The notes under the pieces were generated by a model. That model saw only the letters and a list, made by a program, of their open reading frames with translations. It was not told the origin of the DNA and ran no database searches. The translations under genes and the position numbers were made by a program. 64,000 nt of DNA, from assembly GCA_964019135.1 (NCBI GenBank), contig OZ025260.1:39599373-39663372 (forward strand). The letters run 5' to 3'. Shown here one piece after another: positions 52,301 to 61,300 of the stretch. The first letter of the stretch is position 1; the number at the start of each line of letters is the position of its first letter. The DNA is from Arenicola marina (Eukaryota > Annelida > Polychaeta > Arenicolidae).

Positions 52301-55300
52301 CGCCCCATGTCACCCCGATCCCTATCACACCACCCCGTGTCACCCCGCTCCCTGTCACCCCGCTCCCTGTCACCCCGCCCCGTGTCACCCCGCCCCGTGT
52401 CACCCCGCTCCCTGTCAACCCGCTCCTTGTCACCCCGCCCCGTGTCACCCCGCTCCCTGTCACCCCGCACCATGTCACCCCGCCCCGTGTCACCCCGCCC
52501 CATGTCACCCCGCCCCATGTCACCCCGCCCCATGTCACCCCGATCCCTATCACACCACCCCGTGTCACCCCGCTCCCTGTCACCCCGCTCCCTGTCACCC
52601 CGCCCCATGTCACCCCGCCCCGTGTCACCCCGCTCTCTCTCACCCAGCCCCGTGTCACCCTGCTCCCTGTCACCCCGCTCCCTGTCACCCCGCTCCCTGT
52701 CACCCCGCCCCATGTACCCCCGCTCCCTGTCACCCCGCTCCCTGTCACCCCGCCCCATGTCACCCCGCCCCGTGTCACCCCGCTCTCTGTCACCCAGCCC
52801 CGTGTCACCCTGCTCCCTGTCACTCCGCTCCCTGTCACCCCGCCACATGTCACCCCGCCCCGTGTCACCCCGCTCTCTGTCACCCCGCCCCATGTCACCC
52901 CGATCCCTATCACACCACCCCGTGTCACCCCGCTCCCTGTCACCGCGCCCCATGTACCCCCGCTCCCTATCACCCCGCCCCATGTCACCCTGATCCCTGT
53001 CACCCCGCCCCATGTCACCCTGCTCCCTGTCACCCTGCTCCCTGTCACCCCGATCCCTGTCACCCCGCCCCATGTCACCCTGCTCCCTGTCACCCTGCTC
53101 CCTGTCACCCCGCTCCCTGTCACCCCGCCCCATGTCACCCTGCTCCCTGTCACCCCGCTCCCTGTCACCCCGCCCCATGTCACCCCGCTCCCTATCACAC
53201 CACCCCGTGTCACCCCGATCTCTGTCACCCAGCCCCGTGTCACCCTGCTCCCTGTCACCCCGCTCCCTGTCACCCCGCCCCATGTCACCCCGCTCCCTGT
53301 CACCCCGCTCCCTGTCACCCCGCCCCATGTCACCCCGCTCCCTGTCACACCACCCCGTGTCACCCCGATCTCTGTCACCCAGCCCCGTGTCACCCTGCTC
53401 CCTGTCACCCCGCTCCCTGTCACCCCGCCCCATGTCACCCCGCTCCCTGTCACACCACCCCGTGTCACCCCGATCTCTGTCACCCAGCCCCGTGTCACCC
53501 TGCTCCCTGTCACCCCGCTCCCTGTCACCCCGCCCCATGTACCCCCGCTCCCTGTCACCCCGCTCCCTGTCACCCCGCCCCATGTCACCCCGCCCCGTGT
53601 CACCCCGCTCTCTGTCACCCAGCCCCGTGTCACCCTGCTCCCTGTCACTCCGCTCCCTGTCACCCCGCCACATGTCACCCCGCCCCGTGTCACCCCGCTC
53701 TCTGTCACCCCGCCCCATGTCACCCCGATCCCTATCACACCACCCCGTGTCACCCCGCTCCCTGTCACCGCGCCCCATGTACCCCCGCTCCCTATCACCC
53801 CGCCCCATGTCACCCTGATCCCTGTCACCCCGCCCCATGTCACCCTGCTCCCTGTCACCCTGCTCCCTGTCACCCCGCTCCCTGTCACCCCGCCCCATGT
53901 CACCCTGCTCCCTGTCACCCCGCTCCCTGTCACCCCGCCCCATGTCACCCCGCTCCCTATCACACCACCCCGTGTCACCCCGATCTCTGTCACCCAGCCC
54001 CGTGTCACCCTGCTCCCTGTCACCCCGCTCCCTGTCACCCCGCCCCATGTCACCCCGCTCCCTGTCACCCCGCTCCCTGTCACCCCGCCCCATGTCACCC
54101 CGCTCCCTGTCACACCACCCCGTGTCACCCCGATCTCTGTCACCCAGCCCCGTGTCACCCTGCTCCCTGTCACCCCGCTCCCTGTCACCCCGCCCCATGT
54201 CACCCCGCTCCCTGTCACACCACCCCGTGTCACCCCGATCTCTGTCACCCAGCCCCGTGTCACCCTGCTCCCTGTCACCCCGCTCCCTGTCACCCCGCCC
54301 CATGTCACACCGCTCCCTGTCACCCCGCTCCCAGTCACCCCGCCCCATGTCACCCCGCTCCCTGTCACCCCGCTCCCTGTCACCCCGCCCCATGTACCCC
54401 CGCTCCCTGTCACCCCGCCCCATGTCACCCCGCTCCCTGTCACCCCGCTCCCTGTCACCCCGCCCCATGTACCCCCGCTCCCTGTCACCCCGCTCCCTGT
54501 CACCCCGCCCCATGTCACCCCGATCCCTGTCACACCACCCCGTGTCACCCCGCTCCCTGTCACCCCGCTCCCTGTCACACCACCCCGTATCACCCCGATC
54601 TCTGTCACCCAGCCCCGTGTCACCCTGCTCCCTGTCACCCCGCTCCCTGTCACCCCGCCCCATGTCACCCCGCTCCCTGTCACCCCGCTCCCTGTCACCC
54701 CGCCCCATGTCACCCCGCTCCCTGTCACACCACCCCGTGTCACCCCGATCTCTGTCACCCAGCCCCGTGTCACCCTGCTCCCTGTCACCCCGCTCCCTGT
54801 CACCCCGCCCTATGTCACCCCGCTCCCTGTCACCCAGACCTATGTCACCCCGCTCCCTTTGCCACCGCCCCATGTCACCCAGCCCTGTGTCACCCCGCCC
54901 CGTGTCACCCCGCTCCCTGTGCCGCCGCCCTATGTCACCCCGCCCCCTGTCACCGCGCCCCGTGTTACTCGCTCCCTGTCACCCAACCCTGTGTCACCCC
55001 GCCCCGTGTTACCTCGCTCCCTGTCACCCCGCCCCGTGTCACCCCGCTCCCTGTGCCGCCACCCCATGTCACGCCGCCCCCTGTCACACCACCCCGTGTC
55101 ACCCCGCTCCCTCTCACCCCGCTCCCTGTCACCCCGCCCCATGTCACCCTGCTCCCTGTCACCCTGCTCCCTGTCACCCCGCTCCCTGTCACCCCGCCTC
55201 ATGTCACCCCGCTCCCTGTCACCCCGCTCCCTGTCACCCCGCCCCATGTCACCCCGATCCCTGTCACACCACCCCGTGTCACCCCGCTCCCTGTCACCCC

Positions 55301-58300
55301 GCTCCCTGTCACCCCGCTCCCTGTAACCCAGCCCCGTGTCACCCCGCTGCCTGTCACCCCGCTCCCTGTCACCCCGCTCCCTGTCACCGCGCCCCATGTA
55401 CCCCCGCTCCCTATCACCCCGCCCCATGTCACCCTGATCCCTGTCACACCACCCCGTGTCACCCCGCTCCCTGTCACCCCGCTCCCTGTCACACCACCCC
55501 GTGTCACCCCGATCTCTGTCACCCAGCCCCGTGTCACCCTGCTCCCTGTCACCCCGCTCCCTGTCACCCCGCCCCATGTACCCCCGCTCCCTGACACCCC
55601 GCTCCCTGTCACCCCGCCCCATGTCACCCCGATCCCTGTCACACCACCCCGTGTCACCCCGCTCCCTGTCACCCCGCTCCCTGTCACCCCGCTCCCTGTA
55701 ACCCAGCCCCGTGTCACCCCGCTCCCTGTCACCCCGCTCCCTGTCACCCCGCCCCATGTCACCCCGCTCCCTGTCATCCCGCTCCCTGTCACACCACCCC
55801 GTGTCACCCCGCCCCATGTCACTCTGCTCCCTGTCACCCAGCCCCGTGTCACCCCGCTCCCTGTTACCCCGCTCCCTGTCACCCCGCCCCATGTCACTCT
55901 GCTCCCTGTCACCCAGCCCCGTGTCACCCCGCTCCCTGTTACCCCGCTCCCTGTCACCCCGCCCCATGTCACTCTGCTCCCTGTCACCCAGCCCCGTGTC
56001 ACCCCGCTCCCTGTTACCCCGCTCCCTGTCACCCCGCCCCATGTCACTCTGCTCCCTGTCACCCCGCCCCGTGTCACCCCGCTCCCTGTCACCCAGACCT
56101 ATGTCACCTCGCTCCCTGTCACCCAGCCCTGTGTCACCCCGCCCCGTGTCACCCCGCTCCCTTTGCCACCGCCCCATGTCACCCAGCCCTGTGTCACCCC
56201 GCCCCGTGTTACCTCGCTCCCTGTCATCCCGCCCCGTGTCACCCCGCTCCCTGTCACCCAGACCTATGTCACCCCGCTCCCTGTCACCCAACCCTGTGTC
56301 ACCCCGCCCCGTGTTACCTCGCTCCCTGTCATCCCGCCCGTGTCACCCCGCTCCCTGTCACCCAGACCTATGTCACCCCGCTCCCTTTGCCACCGCCCCA
56401 TGTCACCCAGCCCTGTGTCACCCCGCCCCGTGTCACCCCGCTCCCTGTGCCGCCGCCCTATGTCACCCCGCCCCCTGTCACCGCGCCCCGTGTTACTCGC
56501 TCCCTGTCACCCAACCCTGTGTCACCCCGCCCCGTGTTACCTCGCTCCCTGTCACCCCGCCCCGTGTCACCCCGCTCCCTGTGCCGCCACCCCATGTCAC
56601 GCCGCCCCCTGTCACACCACCCCGTGTCACCCCGCTCCCTCTCACCCCGCTCCCTGTCACCCCGCCCCATGTCACCCTGCTCCCTGTCACCCTGCTCCCT
56701 GTCACCCCGCTCCCTGTCACCCCGCCCCATGTCACCCCGCTCCCTGTCACCCCGCTCCCTGTCACCCCGCCCCATGTCACCCCGCTCCCTGTCACACCAC
56801 CCCGTGTCACCCCGATCTCTGTCACCCAGCCCCGTGTCACCCTGCTCCCTGCCACCCCGCTCCCTGTCACCCCGCCCCATGTCACCCCGCTCCCTGTCAC
56901 CCCGCTCCCTGTCACCCAGCCCCGTGTCATCCCGCTCCCTGTCACCCCGCTCCCTGTCACCCCGCCCCATGTACCCCCGCTCCCTGTCACCCCGCTCCCT
57001 GTCACCCCGCCCCATGTCACCCCGATCCCTGTCACACCACCCCGTGTCACCCCGCTCCCTGTCACCCCGCTCCCTGTCACCCAGACCTATGTCACCTCGC
57101 TCCCTGTCACCCAGCCCTGTGTCACCCCGCCCCGTGTTACCTCACTCCCGGTCACCCCGCCCCGTGTCACCCCGCTCCCTTTGCCACCGCCCCATGTCAC
57201 CCAGCCCTGTGTCACCCCGCCCCGTGTCACCCCGCTCCCTGTGCCGCCGCCCTATGTCACCCCGCCCCCTGTCACCGCGCCCCGTGTTACTCGCTCCCTG
57301 TCACCCAACCCTGTGTCACCCCGCCCCGTGTTACCTCGCTCCCTGTGCCACCGCCCCATGTCACCCCGCCCCCTGTCACCCCGCCCCCTGTCACCCCGCC
57401 CCGTGTTACCTCGCTCCCTGTCATCCCGCCCCGTGTCACCCCGCTCCCTGTCACCCAGACCTATGTCACCCCGCTCCCTGTCACCCAGCCCTATGTCACC
57501 CCGCCCCCTGTCACCGCGCCCCGTGTCACCCCGCTCCCTGTGCCGCCACCCCATGTCACCCCGCCCCGTGTTACCTCGCTCCCTGTCACCCCGCCCCGTG
57601 TCACCCGGCTCCCTGTCACCCCGCTCCCTATGCCGCCACCCCATGTCACCCCGCCCCCTGTCACCCTGCCCCGTGTCACACCGCTCCCTGTGCCGCCACC
57701 CCATGTCACCCCGCCCCCTGTCACCGCGGCCCGTGTTACCTCGCTCCCTGTCACCCCGCCCCGTGTCACCCCGCTCCCTGTGCCGCCGCCCCATGTCACG
57801 CCGCCCCCTGTCACCCCGCCCCGTGTTACCTCGCTCCCTGTCACCGCGCCCCGTGTCACCCTGCTCCCTGTGCCGCCACCAGGCTGTTCCTGTGGGGAGG
57901 CCGACCTTGTGTTCATCCTGGACGCCAGTGGCAGCATCGGGTCCGAGAGCTTCTGGGTGGCCAAGCAGTTCCTGTTGGACGTGGTGACGGGGCTGGAGAG
58001 GGTGGCCGACCCCGCCGCCCTCGACACCCGCTTCGCAGCCGTCTACTATGCGTGGGACGCCATAGTCGCCTTCGACTTCGACACCGGGTGAGCTAATCCA
58101 CAGGAAATCCCGTCGGGTGGGTTAATCCAGGGACTAATTCCGCCGAGTGGGTTAATCCAGGGCTAATCCCGCCGAGTGAGTTAATCCGCAGAGCTAATCT
58201 CGTCGGGTCGGTTAATCCACAGAGCTAATCTCGACGGGTCGGTTAATCCACAGAGCTAATCTCGTCCGGTCGGTTAATCCAGAAGCAATGCTTCATAGAA

Positions 58301-61300
58301 ATTGTGTTACAAATCAGTATTTATATATGTGTAAGCTTGGTGTGCGTGCAGTTCGGATAGATGTGGACTTTGTCATAATGACTTAGAAACTCTTGAACCG
58401 CCGGGTGGGTTCATCCAGAGGCATTATCCCGCCGGATGAGTTAATCCTAATCTAGAGGTTGATCCCGCCGGGTAAGATAATCCAGCGGCTTAATCCGCCG
58501 GGTGAGATGATCCATATGGCTGAAACACTGAAACAGATCGAGCAACGCTCATGTCATTTCTAAGAAAGGTAACATGCATCGAGAGAAACCACAACGCTGT
58601 ATATTTAACCTTGTTTAACGTTCAGAGTTTAACCTTAAGGATTCCGCCATGAGAAATCACAGAAATCCATGATTAGGACCAGCTGCAGAGTAAGCATGAG
58701 TAAGCAAAGTAATTACGTCGTGTTTGCGGAGCTTGACCTTGGTGCTTGACCTTGACCTTGACCTTGCGGAGCTTGACATTGGCGCAGGTACACCTTGAGG
58801 AACGTGACGGCCACGAACGACGCCATCTGGGAGATCCCGTACACTGCGGGCAACACGAACACGGCGGACGGGCTGCGGGCGGCCGCCGAGCTGTTCATCA
58901 ACCAGGGGATCCAGAAACAGAAGCGTATCGCCATCCTGCTGTCCGACGGCGTCTCCAACGAGAACGTGGACGACACCATCCCGGCGGCCGACGACCTGAA
59001 GGCCCAGGGGGCCACCACCTACGCCATAGGTGGGTGGAGAGGGGAGGGGAAAGGGGGAGGGGTGGAGTGTAATAATAGAGGGGGTGGAGCTGGGATGGGA
59101 GGAGGGGAGGGGGAGTGTGGTTATGGGAGACGCGAAGATGAACACGTGAACACGTGGTTATAAGATACTGGGGACACGGATATGACGTGGTTATAAGGGA
59201 CGTAAGGATAGACGTGTGGTTATATGATTCGTGGAGATAGACACGTGGTCGCGAGGGACATAAGGATAGGCACATGGTTATATGCTTCATCGGGGTGAGG
59301 GGAACAGTGATTGACATGTCGTTATGGAAGACGCGAATATGAATACGTGAACACGAGGTTGTAAGATACTGGGACATGGACAATAGATGTGGTTATAGGA
59401 ACGAATGTATAGATACGTGGTTATAGGGTTCATTGACATAGACACGTAGTCATAACGGACGTAAGGATAGATACGTGGTTATAGGATTCGTGGAGATAGA
59501 CATGTAGTCATAAGGGACGTAAGGCGCGTGGTTATAGGATTCGTGGAGATAGACACGTAGTCATAAGGGACGTAAGGCGCGTGGTTATAGGATTCGTGGA
59601 GATAGACACGTAGTCATAAGGGACGTAAGGCGCGTGGTTATAGGATTCGTGGAGAGGACAGACACATGATTGTACTGTACTTGGAGACAGATACGTGGTG
59701 TTAAGAGAGGTGTATATAGACACGTTGCTATAGAAAAGTTGCTATAGACACGTTGCTATAGATACGTTGCTATAGACACGTTGCTATAGACACGTTGCTA
59801 TAGACACGTTGCTATAGACACGGTGCTATAGTCACGTTGCTATAGACACTGCTATAAACACGTTGCATAGAGATACAATGGTACAGTCGTGGATATAGTT
59901 GTTCTCCTTGTGACGCCGGTATCTTATTGTTGCTGCTGTTACTGCTGTTGTTGTTGTCGCTAGTGTTGTTGTTGATTGTCGCCGCCAGGTGTCAGCGATG
60001 GCGTGGATCAGGACGAGTTGAAGGCTATCGCCAGCGACCCCGACAACCTCTACTTCTTCTACGTCACCGACTTCAGCGGCCTGGAGGGGATCATCGAACA
60101 GGTCCTGGATGGCACCTGCTGCGACAGCAGTAAGTCAGGGGGGTAGCACCCGCTGCAACAGCAGTACGTTATAGAGGGGGGGGACCTACTGCAACAGCAG
60201 TAAGTTATAGGGGTAGGGGGCCACCTGCTGCAACAGCAGTAAGTTTGAGAAGGTGGGTGGGGGGGGGAGAGTATCCGTAGCGCCGTTACCCCCGCGAGCC
60301 ACTTATGGGTGGGAGTGTCTCTGTTTTTAATATATATTCATGTCGCTTGTTTATTGTATGTGTTTAGTTGTTGTGGTTTGGTTGGACTTAGACGTTCCCT
60401 GGTGTTTGCAGTTGAGCCGGAGTGCTCGGTCTCCGAGTCTGGAGCGTGCAGCGTGGAGTGTGAGGGAGGGATCACCTGGAGCGCAACCACCTGTGTCTAC
60501 AAGGACTACTACGGCAACATCATTAACACCGAGGTCTTCAACGACACAGCCGATTGCTGCGAGATTCCGTGCCCACCACGTGAGTACACTCCACGCGAGA
60601 TTTCGTGCCTATCACGTGGGTATACGACGCGAGATCTCGTGCCAACCAAGTGAGTACACGATGCGAAACCCCGTGCTCGCCATGTGAGTACACGACTCGA
60701 GATCTAGCGTCAATTACGTGACTACGCAGCAGGAGATCTCGTGCTCGCCACGTGAATAAATGATGCGAGATCTCGTTCTCGTCACGTGAGTATGCTGGTT
60801 CGCTGTCGCCTGCAGGTCGCAATCGGACAGTGGCCTAGCACCAACGCAAAAACTAGGGGCTTACCCGGGGACATGGCTTCGCTCTTCCCTTCCTTCTCCC
60901 ACTGACGCGATATGACTAGAATGACCAAAAATACTTCCAAAACTCCATTCGTGCGCCAATTAATTTGCCTAGCACCAGACAGTCTGCTCTCATATGCTTG
61001 CTTGAGGCCAGACGACAGTCTACCCGAATCAATGAGTAAGGATATATTATATATTGCTATTTTCGTACAGTACAACAAATCTGAATCAAATTATATAAAA
61101 ATATACCTAAATAACGCGTAAGTTGTGGTTTTTGTTATAATACATGAACGACCAATATATTGCCATTCATGCTTTAAGTCGTACAAATTACATTTTGATG
61201 CAAAATGATGCTTGTTTGACCACGTGTCTCACAACGTGTTTGGTAATGTGTCTAACTCCGTTTCTGACCACGTGTCTGACCACGTGTCTGACCACGTGTC

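Noticed and set aside
51048..58091. 2347-codon + strand open frame and long counterparts in other frames
   Set aside because: It is a 15-bp stop-free repeat open in several frames on both strands; only the last ~205 nt (exon 4) are supported as coding.
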